NCBI GenBank assembly: GCA_964408795.1
Contig: CAYPAW010000028.1
Coordinates: forward strand, 1 to 34,784
Length of the DNA stretch: 34,784 nucleotides
Reading direction: 5' to 3'
Origin: JABMQB01 sp964408795
GTDB taxonomy: Bacteria; Bacteroidota; Bacteroidia; Bacteroidales; Prolixibacteraceae
Shown in pieces: positions 15,423 to 24,519 of this stretch. A program made the translations under genes and the position numbers. Position 1 is the first letter of the stretch. Each line of letters begins with the position of its first letter. Below the pieces are notes generated by a model. That model did no database searches. It was given only the letters and a program-made list of their open reading frames with translations, and had not been told where the DNA came from.

Positions 15423-17334
15423 GAGGAATGGTCTTTAATAATTTTTTGTTTATTTTGATTTTGTACTTTTTCCGAAGCTTTTTGATCCATTCGATTTCCA
15501 GGTAGTTCTGATAATCTGAGAGGTACAGTCCCCGTGCTTCCTCCAGTTTTTTGGGTTCCGGAGGAAATACATCGCCCCGGATATAATCCAGTTCTTCGTT
15601 GAAACCTTCTGGTTTTTCACCGTTCCACACATAATAGGTAACAATCGGATTGGTATTTTCCTCCCAGGCGCCTTCTTCAATGGTTATACGTTCTGTCTCC
15701 TGATTGATCAGATCCAAAATTTCCCGGGTGGTCATTCCTGCAGAAAAGTAGGTATCTGCTTCCTCGCGGGTTTCCATATCTACGCAATGAATGATGCATC
15801 CTTTAAATCGTTCATCCCACAAATGATCGCTCGCATGTTTTTTGTAATACTTCTCCAATCCGGTAGTATCTTTGGCCGCAAAGGACCAGATTTTATCATC
15901 CGAAATATTAAACAACAGGATCCCGTCGTGGTATTCCTGCATCAGGTATTTAAAATCAGGGTACTTTTCTTCGAGATGTGAATCTTCATAAGCGATCAGC
16001 TCTTCACCCACCCATTCGTCGAAATATTTTCTGAAACGAGGCTCATCAAACTCCTTTGTTTGCGGATAATTCCGGGCTACAAATTCAAAGAAACTCCCGA
16101 CGGTAAAATCTGCATCGTTCAGGGTAAACAACTTCTTTTCCCTGGTGTCCGGATTCTGAGGATCCAGGGAATACCGATTTGCGGCAATCTCAGCGGCTGT
16201 TTTCTCAGCTACCCTGAAATCGTATTCTTCTTTGAGTTTGGCAAGAAAAGCGGTTCTGCTATGTACGCTTCGTTCCGGATCGGTTTTAATGCGTCTTTCT
16301 ATCTCGTCTTTCACCTCCTCGAAACTTCTCACCGGCCGGTGGTCTAACCGTTTGATTATGTGGTATCCGTACTGGGTTATGATTGGTTCTGTATAGGCTC
16401 CGTTTTCCTTCAGCTCAAAGGCCGGTTCAGAAAAATCAGCGATCATTCTTCCTGAACTGAACCAGTTCAGTTCCCCTCCATTGGCGGCAGAGTTCTTATC
16501 ATCCGAATATTTCCGGGCCAATTCGGCAAAATCCTCTCCCTTTTCCAGCAATCGATAAATACTGTCGATCTCGTTCTTCAGCTTTTTCATTATGGATGCA
16601 TCCACATCCGGGGGAAAGGATTTCATGATATGAGCTACTTTCAGATCCCCTTTGGCTTTTCGTTTGTCTGCCACATAAATCAGGTGATATCCATACGAAG
16701 TACGTACCGGCATCGATATCTCTCCGACAGGGGTATCGAAAGCTGCCTCTTCAAATGGATAAATCATCTGGAAAGCACTGAAATACCCCAGATCCCCATG
16801 GTTGGCTGCAGCCGAAGGATCGTCGGAATACTTTATAGCAGCTTCTTTAAAAGGGAGACCATCCATGATTTCTTTGCGGACCTTTAAAATTTTCCGGTAA
16901 GCTGCAAGGGTATCCTCCGGAGATGGGTTGTTATCCATAGCGATCAATAAATGACTGGCTTTCACTTCGTTTTGCATCCTTTCATACAGTTCTTTCACCT
17001 GTTTTTCCGTATAACGGACATCGGTCAGATAGGGAGCAGCCAGTTCCTGGCGGTAGGTTTCCAGTTCCCGTATAAAAGAAGGCAAGGTATCCATTTTCAG
17101 GTTCTCAGCTTCGATCACCTTCAATTTGTAATTAATGAACAGTTCCATATACTCCTCCGGGGTTTTCTTTTCCGAATCTTCGAGAAGGTTAGCATTGTTT
17201 TTCTCATAGATCCGCACAAATTCCTCTTTGGTAAATTGTCTGTTTCCGATGGTCACTATGGTTTCTTTCGGTTGTGCAAAAGTTCCTGTAGCGATCCAAC
17301 CTAACATAAACAAGCCAATAGTCCGTTTGATCAT
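15409..17334 (-). CDS. Periplasmic peptidyl-prolyl isomerase with two parvulin domains
   Basis: A 641-residue protein with a signal peptide ending near GTFAQ. It has a SurA-like N-terminal helical domain, then two complete parvulin (PpiC/rotamase) domains at roughly residues 118-225 (KASHLLIAMD to GYHLIYVADKR) and 228-330 (KVAHIMKSF to GYHIIKRLDHR). A long C-terminal region of about 300 residues has no recognisable catalytic motif. It likely folds envelope proteins in the periplasm. It starts 29 bases after guaB and overlaps the next gene by 14 bases, consistent with an operon. Confidence 0.9.
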   Translation of the reverse strand: MIKRTIGLFMLGWIATGTFAQPKETIVTIGNRQFTKEEFVRIYEKNNANLLEDSEKKTPEEYMELFINYKLKVIEAENLKMDTLPSFIRELETYRQELAAPYLTDVRYTEKQVKELYERMQNEVKASHLLIAMDNNPSPEDTLAAYRKILKVRKEIMDGLPFKEAAIKYSDDPSAAANHGDLGYFSAFQMIYPFEEAAFDTPVGEISMPVRTSYGYHLIYVADKRKAKGDLKVAHIMKSFPPDVDASIMKKLKNEIDSIYRLLEKGEDFAELARKYSDDKNSAANGGELNWFSSGRMIADFSEPAFELKENGAYTEPIITQYGYHIIKRLDHRPVRSFEEVKDEIERRIKTDPERSVHSRTAFLAKLKEEYDFRVAEKTAAEIAANRYSLDPQNPDTREKKLFTLNDADFTVGSFFEFVARNYPQTKEFDEPRFRKYFDEWVGEELIAYEDSHLEEKYPDFKYLMQEYHDGILLFNISDDKIWSFAAKDTTGLEKYYKKHASDHLWDERFKGCIIHCVDMETREEADTYFSAGMTTREILDLINQETERITIEEGAWEENTNPIVTYYVWNGEKPEGFNEELDYIRGDVFPPEPKKLEEARGLYLSDYQNYLEIEWIKKLRKKYKIKINKKLLKTIPHVAE

Positions 17335-17363
17335 TTCTTATCAGTTTATGGGTAATTACAAAT

Positions 17364-18836
17364 TTATCTTGAGCTATAGTTTGGAGCTTCCCGGGTTATG
17401 GTCACATCATGAGGATGGCTTTCCTGAATTCCGGCGTTGGAGATTTTAACAAACTTCGCATGTTGCAGCATTTGAATATTTTCAGCTCCGCAATATCCCA
17501 TACCGGCTCGAAGGCCACCAATCATTTGATACAAAACTTCATACAGGGTACCTTTATAGGGCACTCTAGCGACGATTCCTTCGGGCACAAGTTTTTTGAT
17601 ATCTTCTTCCATATCCTGGAAATAGCGATCCTTGGATCCTTTCTGCATTGCTTCTATGGAACCCATTCCGCGGTAAGACTTAAATTTTCTTCCCTGGTAA
17701 AGAATGGTTTCCCCGGGTGATTCTTCAACCCCGGCGAACATTCCGCCCACCATGATGGTATGGGCTCCGGCGGCCAGGGCTTTAATGATATCTCCGGAGT
17801 AGCGTATTCCACCGTCGGCGATCACTGGAACTTCTGAATCTTTGATGGCTTTAGCCACATTAAAAATCGCGGATAACTGGGGTATTCCCACGCCGGCGAT
17901 CACCCGCGTGGTACATATGGAACCGGGTCCTACGCCTACCTTGACCGCATCAGCACCTGCCAGCACCAGGTCGGTAGCTGCCTCGGCTGTTCCGATATTA
18001 CCGGCTACAAACTCTTTTTCTGGGTATTTGGCTTTTGCTTTTTTCAACTGATCGAGCACATTCCGGGAGTGTCCATGGGCGGTGTCGATAACAATTGCAT
18101 CCACCTGGGCTTTGACCAGTTCATCGATCCGGTCCATGGTATTTGCTGCGATTCCTACAGCGGCAGCCACACGCAATCTTCCTTTTTCATCCTTGCAGGC
18201 AAATGGTTTGTCTTTGGCCTTGGTAATGTCCTTGTAGGTAACCAATCCGATCAGCCGGTTATTCTTATCCACTACCGGCAGTTTTTCAATTTTATGGTGC
18301 TGGAGAATATCAGCAGCGGCTTCAAGATCGGTCGATTCCGTCGTGGTTACCAAGTTTTCAGCAGTCATAACTTCCGATAGAGGACGCTCCATATTGCGCT
18401 CAAAACGCAGGTCCCGATTGGTTACAATACCTACCAGGATTCCCTCTTCTGTTACTACCGGAATCCCTCCAATCTTATAGGTTGACATGATTTCCATGGC
18501 ATCCCGGACTTTCTTTTCCTTGCAAATCGTAATGGGATCATAAATCATTCCGTTTTCTGCCCGCTTGACTGTCATCACCTGTTTAACCTGCTCATCAATA
18601 TCCATATTCTTATGAATCACACCAATCCCTCCCTCACGGGCAATGGCTATCGCTAGTTTATACTCCGTAACGGTATCCATGGCAGCAGATACTATCGGTG
18701 TATTTAAACGTATAGACCGGGTAAAGGATGAGGTCAAATCCACATTACGGGGCATAACCTCTGAATAGGAAGGCAATAGCAATACATCATCGAATGTTAA
18801 CCCTTCACCTGTAACTTTTTCAGAAAGAAACGACAT
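17364..18836 (-). CDS. guaB: Inosine-5'-monophosphate dehydrogenase
   Basis: A 490-residue protein, the typical full length. It contains LTFDDVLLLP near the start, a pair of CBS domains (about 95-205), the substrate loop GVGPGSICTTR with catalytic Cys308, IADGGIRYSGDI, and the flap RYKGMGS-like segment SYRGMGSIEAM. It converts IMP to XMP with NAD+ in guanine nucleotide synthesis. It is divergent from recQ, with a perfect -7 box upstream, and is the first gene of the - strand chaperone cluster. Confidence 0.98.
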   Translation of the reverse strand: MSFLSEKVTGEGLTFDDVLLLPSYSEVMPRNVDLTSSFTRSIRLNTPIVSAAMDTVTEYKLAIAIAREGGIGVIHKNMDIDEQVKQVMTVKRAENGMIYDPITICKEKKVRDAMEIMSTYKIGGIPVVTEEGILVGIVTNRDLRFERNMERPLSEVMTAENLVTTTESTDLEAAADILQHHKIEKLPVVDKNNRLIGLVTYKDITKAKDKPFACKDEKGRLRVAAAVGIAANTMDRIDELVKAQVDAIVIDTAHGHSRNVLDQLKKAKAKYPEKEFVAGNIGTAEAATDLVLAGADAVKVGVGPGSICTTRVIAGVGIPQLSAIFNVAKAIKDSEVPVIADGGIRYSGDIIKALAAGAHTIMVGGMFAGVEESPGETILYQGRKFKSYRGMGSIEAMQKGSKDRYFQDMEEDIKKLVPEGIVARVPYKGTLYEVLYQMIGGLRAGMGYCGAENIQMLQHAKFVKISNAGIQESHPHDVTITREAPNYSSR

Positions 18837-18867
18837 TTGTGGTTTTTTTTATAATTTTAATCATGCG

Positions 18868-18875
18868 CAAAACTA
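18868..18875 (-). promoter_or_regulatory. Bacteroidota -7 promoter box for guaB
   Basis: On the - strand this reads TAGTTTTG, a perfect TAnnTTTG match, with a TTG about 17-20 bases upstream in the -33 position. The predicted leader is about 25 bases. Confidence 0.65.
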
Positions 18876-18971
18876 CAAAAAATAAGTTATATCAATTGAT
18901 TTATTTTAGCAGCTGAAAGGCATGGGAAATTAAAAATTGTTAAAGGATATTGCATTATCTTAAAATCGGTT

Positions 18972-20882
18972 TTGAACGAATACAAACAGATATTAACCCG
19001 GTATTGGGGCTATACAGCTTTCCGGCCGCCGCAGTCAGAAATCATTCACTCGGTCGCTGCCGGAAAAGATACCCTGGGGCTGATGCCTACTGGAGGAGGA
19101 AAATCCCTGACCTTTCAGGTCTTTTCGCTCTCACGGGAGGGGTTATGCATTGTCATTACGCCCCTGATTGCCCTGATGAAAGATCAGGTGGAAAATCTCA
19201 ACCGGCGGGGTATAAAAGCGCAAGCTATCCATAGCGGCATGTCCGGACTGGAAATAAAGGTGGCCCTTGACAATGTGGTGTGGGGGAATTACAAATTCCT
19301 CTACATTGCACCGGAACGAATTGGGGTAACCAGTTTCAAAGAAAGGTTGAAAGATATGCATGTCAACCTGATAACAGTCGATGAAGCCCATTGTATTTCA
19401 CAATGGGGATACGATTTCAGACCCAGCTATCTAAAAATCAATGAGCTGAGAGCATTGCTGCCTGGAATCCCCGCCCTGGCACTTACGGCAACAGCCACTC
19501 CAAAAGTCGTGAAAGATATCCAGGAGAAACTGGAATTCCCCGCGGAAAATCTTTACAAAACCAGCTTCGCCCGGGAAAATCTGGTGTACCTGGTCAGAGA
19601 AGTGGAAGACAAAGAAAAATACCTGGTTCAGTCTATGCTGAGAACCTCAGGTTCCGGAATTGTATATGTCAGAAGCCGCAAAGCCGCACGAGAGATCACC
19701 CGTCTGCTGAAGGAGAATAAAATATCAGCCGATTACTACCATGCCGGGTTACATCCTGAAACCCGCAGTGAAAGACAGGATCGATGGATGATGGATAAAA
19801 CGAAGGTGATGGTTGCCACCAATGCATTTGGTATGGGCATCAACAAACCCGATGTCCGGTATGTCCTTCACATGGATCCGCCCGATTCCCTGGAAGCTTA
19901 CTTTCAGGAAGCCGGCCGGGCAGGCCGGGACGGACGAAAAGCGGCTGCCGTATTGCTGTACAACCATGCCGACAACCTGAAGCTTAAAAAACATGTGACC
20001 AAAGCATTTCCTGAAAAAACAACCATCAAACGGATCTATGAAGCATTGTGTAATTACCTGCAGTTAGCCGAAGGGTTCGGGAATAACAGGGTGTTCGACT
20101 TTGATATCGGAGTATTTGCCGATACATTTCATTTTCAGATATCCGCAGTGTATAGTAGTCTGAAGATCCTCCAATACGAAGGATATCTAGAATTTACAGA
20201 AGAAGTGGATAATCCGTCCCGGATCTATTTTCGGGTAAACCGCGACGATCTCTACAAATTCCAGGTTGCCAATGCCTCTTTTGATGCATTCATCAAACTG
20301 TTGCTTCGTTCCTACACCGGACTATTTTCTGGATATGTGCGAATCGACGAAGCGCTGATTGCCAAACGGGCTGGCATAGACAATGATCTGACATATAAAT
20401 ACCTGACACGACTGAGGTCTTTTAAGATCATCGATTATATACCCCGAAAAAGAACGCCGTTCATTGCATTCACCCGCGACCGGGTCCCCTTATCAATGCT
20501 TACCCTCTCTAAAAAAAATTACGACCATAGAAAAACCGAATACCTCAGACGAGTGGAAGCAGTGATCCACTATGCTGAATCACAAACAAAATGCAGAAGC
20601 CAGCTTCTGCTGGAATACTTCGGAGAAAAAAATGCTCCCCGGTGTGGAAAATGCGATGTGTGCCAATCAAGAAATGAACTCAACCTCAGCAAATACCAGT
20701 TTGACCAGATTACCCTCAAAATAAAGGAAATCTTGATAAATCCCTGTTCATACGAAACCTTGCTTATTCATCTGGAAGGCAACCACGACGAAAACATAAA
20801 AGTGGTCCGCTGGCTTCTGGACAACGAAAAGATCGTTTACCGGATCGATAACAAACTCGAATGGAAAAAACCACCGGAGTAG
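18972..20882 (+). CDS. recQ: ATP-dependent DNA helicase RecQ
   Basis: A 636-residue helicase with the RecQ motif 0 (FRPPQSEII), Walker A PTGGGKS (39-45), DEAH box (137-140) followed by CISQWGYDFR, TATATPKV, and the second-domain motifs AFGMGINKPDVRYV and QEAGRAGRDG. The zinc-binding RQC region is visible as C-R-S...CGKCDVC near residues 545-570. The C-terminus is not an obvious HRDC domain. The start is a TTG; no in-frame ATG lies upstream, and the TTG gives the normal N-terminus. Function: recombination and fork repair. Divergent from guaB. Confidence 0.95.
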   Translation: MNEYKQILTRYWGYTAFRPPQSEIIHSVAAGKDTLGLMPTGGGKSLTFQVFSLSREGLCIVITPLIALMKDQVENLNRRGIKAQAIHSGMSGLEIKVALDNVVWGNYKFLYIAPERIGVTSFKERLKDMHVNLITVDEAHCISQWGYDFRPSYLKINELRALLPGIPALALTATATPKVVKDIQEKLEFPAENLYKTSFARENLVYLVREVEDKEKYLVQSMLRTSGSGIVYVRSRKAAREITRLLKENKISADYYHAGLHPETRSERQDRWMMDKTKVMVATNAFGMGINKPDVRYVLHMDPPDSLEAYFQEAGRAGRDGRKAAAVLLYNHADNLKLKKHVTKAFPEKTTIKRIYEALCNYLQLAEGFGNNRVFDFDIGVFADTFHFQISAVYSSLKILQYEGYLEFTEEVDNPSRIYFRVNRDDLYKFQVANASFDAFIKLLLRSYTGLFSGYVRIDEALIAKRAGIDNDLTYKYLTRLRSFKIIDYIPRKRTPFIAFTRDRVPLSMLTLSKKNYDHRKTEYLRRVEAVIHYAESQTKCRSQLLLEYFGEKNAPRCGKCDVCQSRNELNLSKYQFDQITLKIKEILINPCSYETLLIHLEGNHDENIKVVRWLLDNEKIVYRIDNKLEWKKPPE

Positions 20883-20942
20883 TCCATTTCGGTTTGGCTC
20901 CCCGGGAATCGAAAAATAAAGACGGTGAATGCGGAAAATTCG

Positions 20943-20950
20943 TATTTTTG
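20943..20950 (+). promoter_or_regulatory. Bacteroidota -7 promoter box for the DUF5063 gene
   Basis: TATTTTTG is a perfect TAnnTTTG match 22 bases before the ATG at 20972. It supports this start over one at 20861, which overlaps recQ. Confidence 0.6.
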
Positions 20951-20971
20951 TGTCGTTTTCTAAAAAAAAAT

Positions 20972-21601
20972 ATGGAACAGGAAGGGTATAACAAAAGGAT
21001 ATATAGCCGAAATGCGATTGAGTTTGTTACTGTAGCAAACGGGTATTGCCACTTCATCGAACAGGTAAATACCTACCTGCCGGGGAAAGCTTTGACCACA
21101 GCCCGTAAAATACTACCGCTTCTCTACCTGAAAGCTTCCATGCTCCCGGATGTGGAAAAGATCCTGGATGAAGCAACAGAAAAGTTCGTAACCGAACTCG
21201 ACTACAATTTATTGCTGCAAAAATGGATGCAAAAACTGGGTGAAAACGACTCCTATCGCGAGGTATTTGACCCGGGCAAAGAAAGCACGGACGAAATCCT
21301 CGAAGCCAGTATCTCGGAAAATCTCCTGGATATTTACCAGGATATCAAAGATTTTGTTTCATTATACAGCCTTGGAAACGAGGAAGTCATGAACGATGCT
21401 CTGAGTGAATGTTTGTTCCAGTTCAAGGAATACTGGGGCCAGAAGCTTGTAAATGTTTTACGGGCTATCCATAGGCTGCTGGTTAGCGATGCAGATCTTG
21501 ATGAAACCCGAAACAGCAGCATCAAGCATTCCATACAAAAAGAATCAGACTGGGTCGATGGCTTTTTCAACCAGTTCAGAGATGATAATAACAAAATTTA
21601 A
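20972..21601 (+). CDS. DUF5063 domain-containing protein
   Basis: A 209-residue mostly helical, acidic cytoplasmic protein. The pattern AIEFVTVANGYCHFIEQV near the start, the YLKASMLPD segment and the end WVDGFFNQFRDD fit the DUF5063 family of Bacteroidota, whose function is unknown to me. The ATG at 20972 follows a perfect promoter box; an upstream in-frame ATG at 20861 would read through recQ and the promoter. Its TAA overlaps the ATG of the exonuclease gene by one base (TAATG), so the two are translationally coupled. Confidence 0.85.
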   Translation: MEQEGYNKRIYSRNAIEFVTVANGYCHFIEQVNTYLPGKALTTARKILPLLYLKASMLPDVEKILDEATEKFVTELDYNLLLQKWMQKLGENDSYREVFDPGKESTDEILEASISENLLDIYQDIKDFVSLYSLGNEEVMNDALSECLFQFKEYWGQKLVNVLRAIHRLLVSDADLDETRNSSIKHSIQKESDWVDGFFNQFRDDNNKI

Positions 21602-22173
21602 TGTACAGGGAAAACATAACCAAAGAAGAATTAAAGGATTTGCCACTGAAACAGTTTGAGGGGGATATTACCTTAATTGACCATAGTACACAGGTTCGTG
21701 ATGCCGTAGAAAAATTGTCGCAATACACCCTTATTGGTTTTGATACGGAAACACGCCCTTCGTTTAAAAAAGGCAAAGTTAATAAAGTCGCCCTCCTGCA
21801 GCTCTCAGTCGAGAATCATGCTTTTCTGTTCCGGTTAAACCGGATTGGACTTCCCGAGAAATTGAAGAATTTGCTTCAATCGGGACGAATCATCAAACCG
21901 GGAATTGCTATCCGGGATGACATAAAAGTTCTCCAGCAATTAACCCCTTTCACGCCCCACGGTTTTGTTGAGTTGCAGGATGAAGTGCAGGATTTCGGTA
22001 TTCATAATTTCAGTCTGAAGAAGCTGGCAGGTATTGTCCTCGGCTTCCGGATTAGCAAAGCCCAGCAGCTCTCAAACTGGGAAGCCCCAACCCTTACACA
22101 ACCTCAACTCGTCTATGCTGCCACCGACGCCTGGGTATCCCTGAAAATCTATAAAAGCCTGTTTCAGAATTAA
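21601..22173 (+). CDS. 3'-5' exonuclease, DEDDy (RNase D-like) family
   Basis: A 190-residue single-domain exonuclease. ExoI is FDTET with D48 and E50, ExoII lies in IAIRDDIKVL, and ExoIII is YAATDAW with Y172 and D176, which defines the DEDDy class. It lacks the HRDC domains of full RNase D, so it is a stand-alone nuclease domain as in WRN exonuclease-like bacterial proteins. It probably degrades RNA or DNA 3' ends in a two-metal reaction. It is coupled by TAATG to the DUF5063 gene, and recQ lies just upstream, as in a split WRN-like helicase/exonuclease arrangement. Confidence 0.9.
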   Translation: MYRENITKEELKDLPLKQFEGDITLIDHSTQVRDAVEKLSQYTLIGFDTETRPSFKKGKVNKVALLQLSVENHAFLFRLNRIGLPEKLKNLLQSGRIIKPGIAIRDDIKVLQQLTPFTPHGFVELQDEVQDFGIHNFSLKKLAGIVLGFRISKAQQLSNWEAPTLTQPQLVYAATDAWVSLKIYKSLFQN

Positions 22174-22231
22174 AGGAACCACCATGCAATGCAACAAGTT
22201 CATTCAACACGGTTAATCCCTAAAATATGAT

Positions 22232-22239
22232 TATATTTG
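22232..22239 (+). promoter_or_regulatory. Bacteroidota -7 promoter box for cysH
   Basis: TATATTTG is a perfect TAnnTTTG match. Transcription would start near 22246 and include both hairpins of the cysH leader. Confidence 0.55.
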
Positions 22240-22245
22240 AAATGA

Positions 22246-22345
22246 ATCAGCCTTGTCCTGGTCTGTCGTGTCGACAAGGTTGATGTTAAAAAAGATTTTG
22301 GGTTGTAATTACGGGCATTCAGGATGCCCGGTTTAACATATCGCT
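22246..22345 (+). promoter_or_regulatory. Structured 5' leader of cysH
   Basis: Two hairpins lie between the promoter box and the ATG. CCTTGTC (22251-22257) pairs with GACAAGG (22273-22279), and CGGGCAT (22312-22318) pairs with ATGCCCG (22324-22330) with loop TCAGG. The second stem ends 15 bases before the start codon and could hide the translation start. No T-tract follows, so control would be translational. I do not recognise a SAM-I, SAM-II or other known riboswitch core. Confidence 0.45.
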
Positions 22346-23080
22346 ATGGTAGAAAAAAAAACAGTTCAGATGTTCAACTCGGAATTCAACGACCAGACAC
22401 CGGAGGAAACCCTGAAAATTCTATCGGAAAGATTTCAGAACCGGATTCTTTTCACAACCAGTTTTGGATACGAAGACCAGGTAATAACCGATATGATCTT
22501 CCGCAATACAATTCCTGTGAGAGTAGCCACACTCGACACCGGAAGGCTTTTTGAAGAAACATACAAGGTCTTTGCCAGGACCCGCGAAAGATACGGGTGC
22601 CGGATTGAAACCTATTTTCCGGATACCAATGACGTGGAAAAACTGGTATACGAAAAAGGACCGATCAGTTTTTATGAATCGGTCGAAAACCGAAAAGAAT
22701 GTTGTTATATCCGGAAAGTCAAACCCCTGGCCAGAGCCTTAAAGGGAATCGATTGCTGGATAACCGGACTGAGGACTTCCCAGTCGGAAAACAGAAGCTC
22801 ACTGAACCTTTTTGACTGGGACAGCAAATATCAGATTATTAAATACAACCCTCTTCTACTGTGGAATCTGGAAGAAGTAAAAAAGTATATTGCAGCGTAC
22901 AATGTACCGTACAATGCCCTGCATGACAGAGGATATGAGAGCATTGGATGCGAACCCTGTACAAGGGCGATTCATCCAGGTGAAGATATCCGTGCCGGAC
23001 GCTGGTGGTGGGAAAAAAACTCAGGCAAAGAATGCGGATTGCATCTGGAAATGGATCTATGTAATAAAAAGGGATCATAA
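22346..23080 (+). CDS. cysH: Phosphoadenylyl/adenylyl-sulfate reductase
   Basis: A 244-residue reductase of the PAPS reductase/ATP pyrophosphatase-like family. It has TTSFGYEDQV near the start, LDTGRLFEETY, the CC pair at 119-120 and C202/C205 in GCEPC that bind a 4Fe-4S cluster, and the catalytic Cys230 in ECGLH. The cluster cysteines are the hallmark of enzymes that can reduce adenosine 5'-phosphosulfate, so APS reductase activity is likely. It supplies sulfite for cysteine synthesis using thioredoxin. No other sulfate-assimilation gene is in the window. The saccharopine reductase gene begins 4 bases after the stop. Confidence 0.93.
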   Translation: MVEKKTVQMFNSEFNDQTPEETLKILSERFQNRILFTTSFGYEDQVITDMIFRNTIPVRVATLDTGRLFEETYKVFARTRERYGCRIETYFPDTNDVEKLVYEKGPISFYESVENRKECCYIRKVKPLARALKGIDCWITGLRTSQSENRSSLNLFDWDSKYQIIKYNPLLLWNLEEVKKYIAAYNVPYNALHDRGYESIGCEPCTRAIHPGEDIRAGRWWWEKNSGKECGLHLEMDLCNKKGS

Positions 23081-23084
23081 ACCA

Positions 23085-24446
23085 ATGAAAAAAATTCTCA
23101 TCATCGGCGCAGGACGTTCTGCTTCTGCTTTGATCGATTACCTGAATACACAGGCAGCTCAGAATAAATGGGAAATTGTGGTGGCTGATAAGGAAACAAA
23201 ACACCTGGAAGCCCTTACCAAAAAGAGAATCTCTGTAACCGGTTTTGATGTGAAGGATGACCTTTGCAGAGAAAACGAAATCAAACATGCCGATTTGGTA
23301 CTATCCATGGTTCCTGTACGTTTTCATCGTTTTGTAGCCCTTACCTGCCTTAAATACGGGAAAAATCTGTTGACAGCATCCTATGAACCTGCGGAGTGGA
23401 AAGAACTGGAACCGGAATTAAAAAGAAAAGGAATTCTGTTTTTAAGTGAAATGGGAGTTGACCCCGGACTGGATCATATGTCGGCCATGCAGGTCATAGA
23501 CCGTCTTAAGAGCCAGGGACATCGATTATTATGTTTTGAAACCTTCACCGGAGGGCTTGTGGCCCCGGAATCGGATGACAACCCCTGGCACTACAAATTC
23601 AGCTGGAATCCAAGGAATGTAATCCTCGCGGGTCAGGATGGACCGGCCCGCTTCCGTCAGGAAGGAAAATACAAATACATCCCCTACAACCGACTCTTCA
23701 GGCGTACCGAACTAATTGATATTGAAGGGTATGGAAAATTCGAGGGATATGCCAACCGGGATTCTCTCAAATACATCGAGAAATACCAACTTCACGACAT
23801 CCCGACCATCTACAGGGGCACTTTGCGCCGTCCCGGATTCTGCCGTGCCTGGAATGTTTTTGTGCAGCTCGGAGCCACCGACGACTCGTACTACCTTGAA
23901 AATATGGAAGATATGACCTATCGTGATTTCATCAATTCATTTCTCTATTACCATAAATCTGATTCGGTGGAAACCAAGTTATACCACACAATGCACATTG
24001 ATCAGGATTCGGATATTATTGAAAAACTGGAGTGGCTTGGAATCTTTGAGGATCAGCCCATTGGCCTGAAAAAAGCCACACCGGCTCAGGTAATGGAGCA
24101 CCTCCTGAAACAAAAATGGCAACTTCAGTCCCACGATAAGGATATGACCGTTATGTGGCATAAATTTATTTACGCCGATGGAGAAACCAATCAACCGGTA
24201 AAATTAACCTCTTCGATGGCAGTGACCGGTGAAGATGCCCATCAAACAGCCATGGCTAAAACCGTAGGCCTTCCGTTGGGTATAGCAGCAGAACTTATTT
24301 TAAACGGCCGCATTCAATTGACCGGATTACAGATTCCCACGATTCCGGAAATTTACAATCCGGTGCTCGAAAAACTTCAACATTTTGATATTACATTCAG
24401 TGAAAAATACCATTCCCCTTATACGGACAACTGGCGTTTCCATTGA
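23085..24446 (+). CDS. Saccharopine reductase/dehydrogenase (LYS9-like)
   Basis: A 453-residue protein with an N-terminal Rossmann motif (ILIIGAGRSASALI), the MGVDPGLDHMSAM segment, FTGGLVAPESDDNPWHYKFSWNPRNVIL, and a C-terminal stretch (TAMAKTVGLPLGIAAELIL) diagnostic of saccharopine dehydrogenase (L-glutamate-forming). This enzyme interconverts saccharopine with glutamate and 2-aminoadipate semialdehyde in lysine metabolism. The ATG at 23085 is used because an upstream in-frame extension would run through cysH. It starts 4 bases after cysH. Direction (lysine breakdown or another use) cannot be told; a LYS1-like partner is not in the window. Confidence 0.92.
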   Translation: MKKILIIGAGRSASALIDYLNTQAAQNKWEIVVADKETKHLEALTKKRISVTGFDVKDDLCRENEIKHADLVLSMVPVRFHRFVALTCLKYGKNLLTASYEPAEWKELEPELKRKGILFLSEMGVDPGLDHMSAMQVIDRLKSQGHRLLCFETFTGGLVAPESDDNPWHYKFSWNPRNVILAGQDGPARFRQEGKYKYIPYNRLFRRTELIDIEGYGKFEGYANRDSLKYIEKYQLHDIPTIYRGTLRRPGFCRAWNVFVQLGATDDSYYLENMEDMTYRDFINSFLYYHKSDSVETKLYHTMHIDQDSDIIEKLEWLGIFEDQPIGLKKATPAQVMEHLLKQKWQLQSHDKDMTVMWHKFIYADGETNQPVKLTSSMAVTGEDAHQTAMAKTVGLPLGIAAELILNGRIQLTGLQIPTIPEIYNPVLEKLQHFDITFSEKYHSPYTDNWRFH

Positions 24447-24519
24447 CACTTTTTTTACAGAAATGGTACTGTTATCAAGGGGGACACAGGATATCACATC
24501 ATCGGTTAAAATCTGAATC

